Shown one piece after another: positions 1 to 11,600 of a DNA stretch of 40,826 bases (position 1 is its first letter; each line of letters starts with the position of its first letter). The translations under genes were made by a program, and so were the position numbers. Source of the stretch: Saccoglossus kowalevskii (Eukaryota > Hemichordata > Enteropneusta > Harrimaniidae); assembly GCF_000003605.2 (NCBI RefSeq), contig NW_003146776.1, positions 63,400-104,225 of the forward strand. The letters are read 5' to 3'. A model generated the notes under the pieces. The model did not search any database. It worked only from the letters and a program-made list of their open reading frames with translations, and was not told where the DNA came from.

Positions 1-142
1 GCCTAAAGTACAGTTTTTTGAAAGTTTTTGGCCGCTGGTTTCACCATTTGTGGTTGTCAGACGAGGAAAATCTTGGATATTCACTCCTGATAATAAATTA
101 CTTCCTTTCGAATATCAACTAATTTTCCCAAATTCTTTCCAG

Positions 143-246
143 GAAGTCCCCGTGATTTTATTGACAGGCACAACATGACGATAAAGTTGCGGCTGAACTA
201 CTGACTGATGATCACCTCAGGCAGAGTGTTTCAGACTTATCTGGAG
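143..246 (+). pseudogene. P450 exon with internal frameshift (PRDFID to LLTDDHL block)
   Basis: The acceptor is ttctttccag ending at 142. From codon 145 the frame reads SPRDFID and continues to a TGA at 202-204. From 183 a different frame reads [12 protein letters not shown], which matches the conserved block just before the I-helix of CYP17-type enzymes. One missing base near 181-183 would unite the two. The exon end that keeps the frame is 246, giving a GC-AG intron (donor gcaggt). The GT at 251-252 would put the next exon out of frame. Confidence 0.7.
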
Positions 247-2256
247 GCAGGTCACATATTTTATAATTATACACTGGTGTGAATACCATTGATCCTTGTT
301 AGTTCGTTTGATTTGAATATAAAATGTGGACAATATTAATATCAAAATAGATGAGCTTTTCAGCTCTGCAGTCGACTTTGTCAACGGAGCTAATCATACG
401 AGTGATTGTCTGTAGTCGACGTCCATGTCAACTTTTTATTTTATTTGCAGTATTTGGGAACTTTTATGCAATTCAGGTACCTTTATATTACCGGGGTAAT
501 ACAGTACATGTATTATTAAAACTACAAAACATTATTATATTGTAACCGTATAAATTTATAGTTACCTGAGTATTTATTTAATTTATATCCTCAGATAGTC
601 TGATAAGACTTTATGCTTAATTTTTATTCAATATTTAATATTTAGATCACAACAGGCAAGTTTGTAATAGTTTTACTGTTTTGTTTTTTTTTGAGATGAG
701 ATCAAGGTGGTCAACTGCTTGGTGGTGATCAAGTTAATCTGGGATGCAGTGAGACCCAATTGTCATCCGATACATGTATACCTTAATTTGTTTGTGGTCT
801 GATCGAATTTAACCGACTGACTGACAAAATCCAAGAACGTCATTACAACCATGATGGCAATTTCAATTAAACTCACACATGGATGCCATTATAACTTATT
901 TCTTATCCGCCTTTGAATCTACCTCCTATTTCAGCTGCCATAGCTCAAACAAGACATGCTGTAGAGTGGACAATAGTTTACCTGGTACATTTCCCTGATG
1001 TACAAGCCAAAGTTCACCAAGAAATTGAGGAACAGATTGGTGTTGACTGCTTACCGAATATAAGTGATAAAGACCGCTTTCTGTTTTGCCAGGCAGTGAT
1101 AATGGAAATAATGAGAGTGAGGACTGTGGTGCCATTGTCTTTACCATTGAAAACCACATGTGCAACAACTCTGGGTGAGTCAGTTAATATACCCCTGTAT
1201 TGGAAGTGTGCACCAAACTTTAGAGTCGCATGCTTTTCCCTAATGTTCATTTCACTGTACATAACAGTTTTTAGCTGTGGTATGCTTTATATTATGATCA
1301 TTTAATAATATCTCAACCATTAATGAAATGTACATCCACATTCTAATCGGTGAATAAGAGATCAATTTCAAGATGCTCATGTCTTTGGATACGTGTATTA
1401 TAAAAGGATGTGTAAACTTTTTTGACAAAAATAAAACTGATGAATGAATGAACTTGGTTATGCATTTAAATTGAGTTAGCTGCCCAATCAAAATAATGTA
1501 ATGAGGACTGCACTCCACAATCCCTGGATCAGGGCATCCAATTTGCCCAATGACATATCAAAAATTATTAATTATTGTGGAGTCCTAACATATGAATTAT
1601 ACTGAATTACTCATGAATGTGTTTACAGGTGGCTTTAATCTTCCAAAGAAAACCGTTGTCTGGCCAAATTTATGGGCATTACATATGGATGAACGCGAGT
1701 GGGACAACCTTGAATTCCACCCAGGTATGCTGTGCATTAGTTTGTTCCAGGCATATATTATTCATATGAAAGCTTTGCTGTTCATGAAAGCATTACGTAC
1801 TAATATTGTACAGTAAATATGGCACCATTAAAGTTATTAAATCATTCTGTGTCATCAATTCATCATTCAAACTTTTTTACATTCTCGTTTTGTCAACAGG
1901 AATTGTGAATTTTTATTCGGTGCTAATATCTTTCCCATGATGCAAAACATGAAACAGCATCAACATGTATTTGGGATACTGAAAATACAATTCTCTTCAC
2001 AGAACGTTTTCTGAATGACGAAGGCAATCTGGCACCAAAGCCAGAAAGTTATCTCCCATTCTCTGCCGGTCGACGTGGATGTCTTGGAGAAGCGCTTGTC
2101 AAAGATGAATTATTTCTCATGTTTACTTGCCTGCTGCAGCAATTTGTATTTACTGTACAACCGGGAGCTGAAAAACCTAGTTTGGTTCCTTATTGTGAAG
2201 CTTTTAACTTAAGATGTCAAAAGTATGAAATTATTGGTAGAAAACAGAACAAGTAA
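143..2256 (+). CDS. Cytochrome P450, CYP17/CYP1/CYP2-type, 3' half (4 exons, frameshift in first)
   Basis: Haem-thiolate monooxygenase, presumably ER-bound and oxidising a steroid-like or other lipophilic substrate. Exons read at 143-246, 935-1174, 1629-1724 and 2003-2256 (stop TAA 2254-2256). Blocks in order: PRDFID (CYP2-clan signature), LLTDDHL, I-helix, ExxR (EIMR, 1105-1116), NLWALH followed by PERF across the last intron, and [11 protein letters not shown] with the haem-ligand cysteine at 2080-2082. Block order, spacing and wording are closest to CYP17A (17-hydroxylase/17,20-lyase). The N-terminal half lies outside the window. Oddities: a frame change inside the first exon, a GC donor after it, and loss of the acid-alcohol pair in the I-helix. 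It could be a functional P450 with an assembly indel, or a recent pseudogene. Family assignment is firm; exact subfamily and substrate are not. Confidence 0.88.
247..934 (+). other. P450 intron
   Basis: AT-rich, 688 bases, acceptor ctatttcag at the end. No further exon or recognisable element seen. Confidence 0.6.
935..1174 (+). CDS. P450 exon: I-helix to K-helix
   Basis: 240 nt, phase 1 in and phase 1 out, donor ctgg|gtgagt. It encodes [11 protein letters not shown], then a [10 protein letters not shown] segment, ISDKDR, EIMR and PLK. The alignment with CYP17 is nearly gap-free. At the oxygen-activating site, where P450s usually carry AGxET or a close variant, this copy reads AAIAQT, so the acidic residue is replaced. 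That change could alter the chemistry or reflect relaxed constraint. Confidence 0.88.
1175..1628 (+). other. P450 intron
   Basis: Canonical GT-AG intron (gtgagt ... tttacag). AT-rich; nothing else seen. Confidence 0.75.
1629..1724 (+). CDS. P450 exon: NLWALH segment
   Basis: 96 nt, phase 1 in and out. It encodes [10 protein letters not shown], then [12 protein letters not shown], ending at FHP just before PERF. Acceptor ttacag and donor g|gtatgc are good. This is the beta-sheet stretch between K-helix and PERF in CYP17-type enzymes. Confidence 0.88.
2003..2256 (+). CDS. P450 last exon: PERF and haem-binding loop
   Basis: 254 nt ending in TAA. The first codon, split with the previous exon, gives the E of PERF. 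The haem loop [13 protein letters not shown] fits FxxGxRxCxGxxxA. It is followed by the L-helix (KDELFLMF) and a usual-length C-terminus ending GRKQNK. No disruption here. Confidence 0.9.
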
Positions 2257-2500
2257 ACAGTTTTTATCTCATGATGATGGTTCAAAATTTCCCAAATCCA
2301 CTGTACAAGTAATTTTTATTATCATTTTTCCAAATCCAGTGAATTTAGTGTCAACTTTTTTTATCCAACATCGATGCATTTATTTTGATTTGAAAATGTC
2401 GTTGAAGTTGTGCTTATATTTTGATTTTCCCTGAAAATGTAATTTTTCTTCTATTTTTTCTAAAAATAATTGATTTCATGTATAATATTCGATCAAACCC

Positions 2501-2720
2501 ACATGACGTTTTAGAGCATTAACAGATTCTCAAATTGCTACATTATTGTGTTATCACATGACGTTTTAGAGCATTAACAGATTCTCAAATTGCTACATTA
2601 TTGTGTTATCACACGACGTTTTAGAGCATTAACAGATTCTCAAATTGCTACATTATTGTGTTATCACATGACGTTTTAGAGCATTAACAGATTCTCAAAT
2701 TGCTACATTATTGTGTTATC
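2501..2720. repeat. 55-bp tandem repeat, 4 copies
   Basis: Copies start at 2501, 2556, 2611 and 2666. They begin ACATGACG or ACACGACG and are otherwise nearly identical, so the expansion looks recent. It lies about 250 bases past the P450 stop. Confidence 0.95.
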
Positions 2721-5278
2721 ACACGAGAATATTTCTTAATAATCTTGTCATTTAATATATTCATTTTTTCAAGTTGGTTACAAAAATTGAGTATAACCGA
2801 AGTGAAAGTGAAAATTGTATTTTTATATTAAAGCGCGGTGGTCATCGTGCAATGCTTGTTCAAATTTCATGTATTTTACACACGTTTTATACGTTGCTAT
2901 GAGTCCCATATCGAACAGGGCGCGACGACTGCCACCCTTTAATCAGATCGCTGTGTTAATGTATTCCCAGCAAAATTTGACATGAAACAGTTGTGTTATT
3001 TGCAAAATTCTTGCTAATAGCGAATCACCAAGCAATTTTTGAATTTTCAGCATCTCAGGGGGTCATTAAGACACCATATCAAACACAGGATTTTCTTTTC
3101 AAGCGAACTTTGAACATTGTTATAAAGTGCATACATATACATGCAAACCATTTGAATAATGTAATATTAAAAAGAAATGTCCATTGCATCTTGTCATGTG
3201 GTATCATGGGACCTGCACTATGTATACTGCATGTTTAGACAACCATGTACACCCTGGAGAGAGTTTATGGATAAATTAAACACTTAGAATGCTTTTTCAA
3301 ATATTTACACCTGCAACAAAATGATACAAACCCTGAAATTTGCATAAAAAAACATCCATATACGAATGGTGGGGAAAATACAAAGTACCCCCCCCCCCCC
3401 CCAATAATTGTCAGTGAAGAGAAGTCCAACTGTTGCACGGAAAGCTACTCATAAGAGCACTTAGCTATACAAGTGCTATCGTTTAGCGAATCAAAAAAAA
3501 AAAATATTTAAGCACAGGGTTGCTTATTGGATTAATTTTCAGATTTTAACAAAAGTATTCAATGGTGCAATCTTAGGGATTTAGGAGCTCCAGTTTAAGT
3601 TTGTGACACTAACAAGGTTAGTCTTACCGCCATTGGTGTACATCGCCCTCATAAGGTCAATTTATGCCACTGTTAGGCAAATTGAAAATAACATCACTTC
3701 TTCACAACTCCAAGCAATTGGAGTCTCTACATTACATTTTGATTTAATTTTGAGTTGAAGATTGAAGTACGGTACTTCAATGGATGTCACTACAAAAAGA
3801 CAATATGATGCAGCTTGAGGGGGTATTACTGCCACTGACAGCATTTTATTGTAGTAATTCGTTCATATTTATCTCTGTACAACAGTACAAAATAGACATG
3901 CATATACATCTCAATGAAATACACATAACTTTTCACAAAAATATTTTTTTTACAATCATAACTTAAACTTGTCATTACAAAATAAAACAGCTGCAAACTA
4001 TGACTGTGGATCTTCCCTGTCAATTTGTGTTTCTCATGAAAACGACTAAGGTTCAATGGAGTGGGAACAAAATGTTGAGCATACGATTAATGTGGGTGAG
4101 GGAATTTGAAAAAAAGTATCTGGGAATGGTGGTCTACAATTAATGCAAAATGTTACTCTTCTAAAAATAGTTCTGTTGAAAAGCTGCAATTGCATTATTT
4201 AAGTACAGTTTCTATGGTGACCTGTGATTTCACGTCCTACTACTTCAATTCTGCGTAGGAAACGGGAAAAAAAAAAGTTCAAGTACTAAAAGTACAAAGC
4301 AGAGTTATACTGCCCTCTAGCAAATAGAATTAAGGAAATGGCGCCCTCAAGTGTTAGATATTGGTCGATGGCACAACATATCCTTCCATACTACTGGGGG
4401 TCGGTGGACATACCATATTTTTTACCATTCAACACACATTTCATTGATATTTTGTGATCATTTTTTAAAAACTTACAGCAGTTCACATTGCATCATCACA
4501 ATTAAAATTGTTCATTTCAAATTTGTACCAAGATTGGAAAAAAATTAACAGTTTGCAAATGCCACTCAATTGTAAAATGTCATTCTTCTACATTGCTATA
4601 ACACGTCATCAAAACAGAGGAATGGACAGGACATAGTTGAAAATTGAACTCAAGCTATGAAAGCACTTCACCACCCCCACTCGCATCTCTGAACCCCCAT
4701 CCACACCCCAACCCTCCTCTATTTTAGACATCCCTTTAATCAATAAATTATTAAACCCACTTATTTTGTCACACTATGCATGGACTGTACTATTAACGTA
4801 TGTAACTGGTTAAAACTAGAAAAAATATACTAAACAACAAAACTATACAAGACTTTTTTTTTCAATATAAAACATTCATCTAAATAAAAATACCTCTTTT
4901 TAATTAAAGCTTTCAAGACAAGCAATGTCTTGATAGTTTTTTGGGTTCCACAAAAGCATCGTCTTTCCATAGATTGTCCGTGGAACCAGAGAAAAAATTG
5001 CTATCAAAAATTTATACAATTTCACCGCCAAGTCTTAGGTCTTCAGTGAAACCTCTCTGAACCAAAAAGAAGTGGTGTGACGGAGAGCTTTATATGTGCA
5101 AACCAGTACAGAAAAAAAGCATTCGAATCAGACAGGTTTCTGATTTACATGCAGAACATATTTCAAGACTGAAAAAGATTGACATTGGCGGTGAAACCAC
5201 AAGAAAATGCCCACGAATAAAATTGCATAATAAATATTTTGTTAAGTTTGATTGTTTTTCAGCCTGAAAGTCATGTTT
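2721..5278. other. Intergenic, no gene recognised
   Basis: AT-rich, with a C15 run at 3388-3402 and several poly-A tracts. The short open frames are interrupted, have no family resemblance and no coding-like composition. It lies between the convergent P450 and neuregulin genes, so it may include 3' UTR sequence of either; no polyadenylation site could be assigned with confidence. Confidence 0.5.
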
Positions 5279-5500
5279 TTCAGGGATTGTCAGAATGATA
5301 AATATGGTTGCTATAAATGTAGTTGATGATGCCAATACATTCATATTTGAACTGTTATCTGACAAGTAATTTTATAGAATTTGAGCTAAGTTTTTTGAAA
5401 ACATTTTAGATTCACAATAAAGAATTAAGCTTAAACGAGTTCTTGCACAGAAACAGAAAAGATTATGCAAGACTGGCATCATGAACTTGTGAATATGCAT
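5279..5500. repeat. Left copy of a duplicated block flanking the minisatellite
   Basis: The stretch starting cagggattgtcagaat, through ccaatacattcata and ttgaaaacattt to aagactggcat, recurs at 6205-6440 with scattered differences. The two copies are direct repeats bracketing the GAATATGCAT array. Confidence 0.85.
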
Positions 5501-6185
5501 AAGACTAGTATTAACTCATGAATATGCATTATACTGGTCATTTACTCATGAATATGCATAGTACTGGCCTTTTACTCATGAATATACATAAGACAAGCAT
5601 GAATATGCATAGATACTGTCTTTTACTCATGAATATGCATAAGACAAGCATGAACTCATGAATATGCATAGATATTGGCCTTTTACTCATGAATATGCAT
5701 AATACAAGCATGAACTCATGAATATGCATAGATATTGGCCTTTTACTCATGAATATGCATAAGACAAGCATAAACTCATGAATATGCATAGATATTGGCC
5801 TTTTACTCATGAATATGCATAAGACAAGCATGAACTCATGAATATGCATAGATATTGGCCTTTTACTCATGAATATGCATAAGACAAGCATGAACTCATG
5901 AATATGCATAAGACAAGCATGAATATGTATAGATACTGGTCTTTTACTCATGAATATACATAAGACAAGCATGAATATGCATAGATACTGACCTTTTACT
6001 CATCAATATGCATACAACGAGCATGAATATGCATAGATACTGTTCTTTTACTCTTGAATATGCATAAGACGAGCATGAACTCATGAATATGCATAGAAAC
6101 TGGTCTTTTACTAGTGAATATGCATAAGACGAGCATGAACTCATGAATATGCATAATACCTGTATTTTACTCATGTATATGCATG
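5484..6185. repeat. Minisatellite of about 25 ATGAATATGCAT-like units (60-bp higher-order unit)
   Basis: The core ctcatgaatatgcat recurs about every 30 bases. Two diverged 30-bp halves form a 60-bp unit; the four units at 5641-5880 differ from each other by only about two substitutions. Because 60 is a multiple of three, the minus strand shows long but purely repetitive open frames with a 20-residue period, which I do not regard as genes. The core is one base from the palindromic POU-dimer element ATGCATATGCAT. Confidence 0.95.
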
Positions 6186-6204
6186 AAACTGGTGCATATT
6201 ATTT

Positions 6205-6530
6205 CAGGGATTGTCAGAATAATAAATATGATTGCTATAAAAGCAGTTGATAATGCCAATACATTCATACTAAACTGTTACCTGACTAGCAGTTGTATAG
6301 AATGTGATCTTGATGAGCTAAGCCCAACCAAGCTAATTTTTTTTGAAAACATTTCAGGTTCACAATGGCGCATAAAGCTAAAATACAGACACAGAAAGAA
6401 ATATGTACAAGACTGGCATGAACTCATGACTACAAATAATACTGATCTTTCACTCATGAATATGCATAAGATTAATATGAACTCATGAATATGCATGAGG
6501 CTGGCACCATGAATTTAAGAATATGCATAA
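6205..6530. repeat. Right copy of the duplicated block
   Basis: Direct repeat of about 5279-5560. It starts cagggattgtcagaat and ends with three more GAATATGCAT units (near 6459, 6488 and 6520). Confidence 0.85.
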
Positions 6531-7579
6531 TACTAGTTCTGGAGCCTAATGAGGCTACACAAAAAAAACTTGTCAACAAGAAGACTGATAGGTTGAACCC
6601 CAATCTAAGTTAATAATGCAGTCCAGTAAGGACACTGAAAACAAACTAGCTAATTCTAAATGAACTTCTGAGAAGATAATGCATTATAAATCCCTTTGTA
6701 AAAAAAAGTATTTTCTTTTAAGAACACAAATATTTACAAGTACACAGATAACAGTCCCCCCCTCCCCCAAAAAAACAACAAATCCAAAAATCTGTATCAA
6801 ACTTAATATAACAATAATTTAGACAATACAAAAAACAGATGTAAAGTATGTCATTTTGGAAAAAACAAACTAATGGTCACATCATAAAATTCATTGTGGT
6901 GGTTGAATCCATGGTAACATGACACAAACAAAGTTTCATTAAAGGAACGTTGACGCAACATACTTTCCAAGGAAGGTATTGAACCTTCTTTCAGATGCTA
7001 ATGAATTTTGACCGGCACAAATTCAGTAACACTGTGTAACGCAAGGATGAATGCCTTTGCGAATACCCCCTCGTTGATAACACTGATAAGAGAAATCATG
7101 TTTATCATATAACCAAACTGGTTTGAACTTGTTAACTAGATCTGGTTTAAACTAGTTTATACTAGATCTACAATAAGAACAGTTGTGTTAAAATTATGTG
7201 GATTGCTCAATATACAAATAGGTTCGTTATAAAATAAATTATATGCGAGGGATATCTTAAAATTCTTAAAAAAGCAATGGTGCTTTATGAATAATCATTT
7301 CAGTTCAAAGAAATGGCAGAATTTGAAAATCTGGCAGCCAATGAAGAGACGAGCTTAGTTTTTTCTTCAAAGTTAAAGATAATTAAAGTTTTCTTCCATA
7401 CTGGCGGTTGTATCAAAATTGGTTAAGTAGTGAACATGTGACAAATATATATTGTTAGACATTAGATGACATTCTTGGAACATCATAGTTTCATTTTGAA
7501 AATAGTTTGTTTGTATTTAAATTTACATATATTACTAAGTTTTTTGTATTAGAACTATTCATGTTTTTGTTTTGTTTTT
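6531..7579. other. Downstream of neuregulin stop; probable 3' UTR in part
   Basis: Lies just 3' of the minus-strand neuregulin stop codon. AT-rich, without large repeats. Some of it is expected to be 3' UTR, but no AATAAA signal is obvious on the minus strand close to the stop. Confidence 0.4.
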
Positions 7580-8662
7580 TTATATTTTAAGAGTTTTCTG
7601 GTTTTCCATCATGTCTTTCAAACGAGAAAGATATTCTTCGTCTGTCACCATTTCCTGGTTTCTATGTTGATTTGGGGATTGTTGAGGACGAGCGTAAAGC
7701 GGGTTGCTGGCATAGTGGTTTGCAATCGGGGCAGTTCGTTGAGGTTGTTGTCGTTGTCTGTGTTCAGGTGACGGATTTGTTACTGCATGGGGATTGGCAA
7801 AACAATGCCTTGGTTGATTCGCCTCAGGATGTTGTAGGACAGTCAAACCCTCATCGTCCCAAGCATATTCCCCACTTTCTTTATCGCTCGGCATGTACGG
7901 TTGTTGTAGCGTTTCAAGAAGAAGATTTGGAATGGTGTTATCATCACTACTTGATGATGAATCGCTAGCGCTACTTGATGAATCACTATCTGATTCGCTG
8001 GCATTAGTTGTTACATCGCCATCATTGGTGTAAACACTACCGTCTTCAGCCTCAGCCAAGGAAAAGTCGTTGGATCCTACTTCAAATGAGTCTAGCATGG
8101 GTCGTATAAAGGCATGTTCAGGTACAGGCTCATCTGGTTGTTGGCATAGATAAATATAGCTATCATCAAGATTGCTGTCTTGATCTTCCTCCTCAGTTTC
8201 AGCTACAGGCATGCGTGGCATTTCGTCTTCTAGATCTGAATCAGTCTCGTGGATTGCAAGATTCATTCCATTATGCAAGGGTGCGTTCACATCATTTTCC
8301 CCACCGCTCTGATTATACATGTTATTGTGATCCGGATTGGCATACGACGGGTTGATAGACTCGATCGTTAATGGAACGTCCTGAAGTGGAGAATGTGTTG
8401 GACTATATGAGTGATTTCTAAAATTGTGTCGAGGACTGCTTTGATGAACGCGCTGAGGGCTGCCACGATGGCTGCTGTATGGACTGTTGTTGCTATGCCG
8501 ACTACCAAGACTGTGATGTGGACTACCATCTCCATAGCAACCATCTGGTGATGCCTTATAGGCGGAGGATATTCCGCTATTGTGTGAGAGGGGACAAACA
8601 AATGAAGTTTCCTCTTCTCGCTCCAGTTCATCTTGTACGTCATCTGGATCGTTCTTCATAGA
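7580..8662 (-). CDS. Neuregulin last exon: cytoplasmic tail
   Basis: Acceptor ctttctgttctcttag; phase 0; 360 codons, stop TAA at 7582-7580. Residues 350-709 of the short isoform. Counting from the first Met of this exon: EREEETSF at 13-20, serine/histidine-rich repeats with SP motifs to about 95, NPSY at 103-106, acidic stretch 139-165, serine-aspartate tract 221-240 (likely CK2 substrate), NPLY at 319-322, and C-terminal EEYLSRLKDMMENQ, which resembles the C-terminal EEIQARLSSVIANQ of NRG1. The two NPxY motifs are potential PTB-domain or endocytosis signals. No catalytic domain. Confidence 0.9.
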   Translation of the reverse strand, partial: SMKNDPDDVQDELEREEETSFVCPLSHNSGISSAYKASPDGCYGDGSPHHSLGSRHSNNSPYSSHRGSPQRVHQSSPRHNFRNHSYSPTHSPLQDVPLTIESINPSYANPDHNNMYNQSGGENDVNAPLHNGMNLAIHETDSDLEDEMPRMPVAETEEEDQDSNLDDSYIYLCQQPDEPVPEHAFIRPMLDSFEVGSNDFSLAEAEDGSVYTNDGDVTTNASESDSDSSSSASDSSSSSDDNTIPNLLLETLQQPYMPSDKESGEYAWDDEGLTVLQHPEANQPRHCFANPHAVTNPSPEHRQRQQPQRTAPIANHYASNPLYARPQQSPNQHRNQEMVTDEEYLSRLKDMMENQKTLKI

Positions 8663-11600
8663 CTAAGAGAACAGAAAGAGAAAATTAATCAATTCGTAAA
8701 TTTTTTTTTTTTATCAAACAGCGGTTTTCACAATGCTCACTCAGGTGCACTGCATAGGAATAAAACCAACCTCATTCAGGGCGACTCACCTACTTACCCC
8801 ATTCAAGGGCTATTACCTGTATTGCAGTATATTAATCCTCATTCAGGGGCCACTCATATGCATTAGTGGGTAACAAACCTCATTCAGCGGCCACTCACTT
8901 GCATTGGTGTATAACAATCCTCATTCAGGGGCAACTCTCTGCATTGCGGTATAATAATCCTCATTCAGGGGCCACTCGCCTGCATTGTGGTATAACAATC
9001 TATATTCAGGGGCTATTACCTGTATTGGTATATAACAATCCTCATTCAGGGGCCACTCACCTGCATTGGTGTATAACAATCCTCATTCAGGGGCACATCT
9101 CCATTAATCCTATTTACAGGATATGTCATCAATTTTTCTTTCTCTTTTTCCTTCTTTCTCTTTTCTTTTTCCTTCTCCTTTTGCCTTTTCTGGTATTTTT
9201 TCTTCCCAGTCCTGAAAACAGAAATTTGTCAAACAAGAAAAGTATGAATACATACTCTAAGGCACTAAAAAAAACAACTGCCAGGTACTAATCAGCATAT
9301 TATGTAACTCCACCTACATTGTGTAAAGACATGAACATAGTGAAACAATTGTGAGCTTGCCATCTGTAAAACTGAATTAATACCTGCTTGGTCATAAATC
9401 TTAAAAGATGATGGTCACATGTTCAGTTCCTGATTTCTAATTGTGCAGTACCCGAACAAAGAACGCATTTTACATGTGTTGTACAATACCCATATTAAAC
9501 ACTACATTTCATGACGATCGCCACCCTTCAAGATAGTAAGTTTGAAACTTACAGACTAGCACACCAATCACAATAGATGAAATACACATTACACCTTGTA
9601 AATGCAAGAATTGGACTTTTTTTACAGCATTATCAAATACTCCACCCAGGAGATTTAAACATGTGTCAAAAACCCAAGGGCAGGGTGAGAGCTCTACTAT
9701 CAATTTATATGTGGACACTGTCAAACTCCTCAACATCATGGCAATTCAGAATCCTGTTTTAGATTAGTTTTTTGTGCCATAGCACTTATTTGAATTTTGC
9801 ATAAGAAATGCATTTTGCACATATTACATATGTTGCAGGGGGCCCACATCAAACACAAAGCGGTGAAACAACTATGGCACTTAAAATCAATGCATCTGGA
9901 AATATGTCTTTAGAAGTTTTCACACATCTTGTTAAAACATCACCTGCTGGAAACCTTTATAGAAATGAATGGGGAAACAAAATAGTGCCAGCAAGTGATA
10001 TGTTAACAACGACAACATGCTAACAGTTTTAGTGAAGATAATAATGCTTCAACCTGTTTATACCAATACTTAATCTTAGATTAAAGTGGGAGGGTCATCA
10101 ACTGCGACGATAACAACACACGCTAAAACACAAAAGCTCATGGGTAGACGCTCGTTTGTAAACAATGACACGCTATGGCCATCTGACGCATACGCAGGTG
10201 ACAACTCCCCCGCTTTAATCCTCAAAGCGACAACATTTTCGTACTTGACACTTGTTGGATTCAACGCATGGGACCCATATAAAACACCACACAGTGCAAC
10301 AATCTGCGGTGTATCATCACTGGTATTACTTATATAAGAACTTGTTAAACCACCTGCTCAAAAAAATCCCTCCAGCAAAGGTAAGGCTGACACAATTTTA
10401 TGAGATGAAAGTTTCAACATGACTGGAAACCTACAAAGGTTGTTGTATTGAAAGCCAACAATACCATGGAGCTGCTCAATAACAAACCAGCTTTTCAGAA
10501 AACAAGTCTCAGCTTAAGCTTAAGCTTGCTCTATAAATGGTACCCACCCTCTTTGAAAATGGAATGTTCCAGAACTATTAAAAGAAAGAGATTATTTTTA
10601 TTACCATATAATATTTCAAAATCTGGCCACCCACCTAGATGACAAAACTCTTATCAGCCACCAAACAAAGATATATTTCAGTTCTTAGTGTCCTGTACAT
10701 TGCCATTAGTCAATTCTTTGCTTTGTTTTCTAAAAGTCTAAAAACCTGGAAAAAGTTGTTAGGGACATGTTTTAAATGAGCATGCACCAGTAATTTAAAT
10801 AGTTTTTTCTGGGTCTGACAATTTATACCAATGGGGTCAAAGGTCACTCGAGAAGCAAATGAGTGGGTTGTCATTTATTTATAAATATTCCTATTCTTAA
10901 TACTTTGAGATCATTCTTTATTGGGGCTTGAGACTATTGTGTAAAATAGTTTCTGATCTGTTGAGCCGTGGTCGTCACACTACATTGTGTTTGATATAGG
11001 ACTCTTGGCAATGTATACATATGTTAAATACATTGCTTACACAGAATTTGAACATGCCCTGCATAACAACCACCAATATTTAATAAAGCTATAAAAATTA
11101 AATAACTATAAGATCACTTCCTGCCACAATTATGAAAATCGTGAACTATTAATAATTCAAAAACAAATTTGGTTTTGCCAAAAAATAGTTCCAAACGCAT
11201 TTTATTATGTTTACTTAATATGTGGACGATGAATTCAAGCTTACAGTTTTTAGTTTGAACTTTGAATTTTTTATTTGTGAAGTCAATTGTCAATCACCAG
11301 TGAAGATAGCCATGTAGAAAGCGGCCATTTTGATAATGATGAAGACAACCGTAATTGAAACGAAATCTAATAAATGTACAGTATTTGCTCATATAGTAGC
11401 ATGCACTCACTAAATGACAGGTTTGGGTTAAAATAAGTCTTAATGTAACAATCCAGCATGCAATACTGTAGAATACTTTATTTTCGCTTGGAATTTATTT
11501 TCGCTGAAGGGATGATTCAGTGAGAATAAAATCCAGCGAATATACTTTTTTTCCTATACTTCACATTAAACTCATCAAAAAACAGTGAAAATAAATTCCA

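Noticed and set aside
5538-6174. Long minus-strand open frames (144 and 76 codons) with a 20-residue period
   Set aside because: They are the 60-bp minisatellite read in frame; no start context, no family, and they vanish outside the array.
7672-8661. Plus- and other-frame open frames over the neuregulin tail exon
   Set aside because: Shadows of the 360-codon minus-strand exon, which has the family resemblance.
8866-9291. 141-codon plus-strand open frame
   Set aside because: It is the complement of the splice-site minisatellite and the lysine-rich neuregulin exon; the minus strand has correct splice sites and phases.
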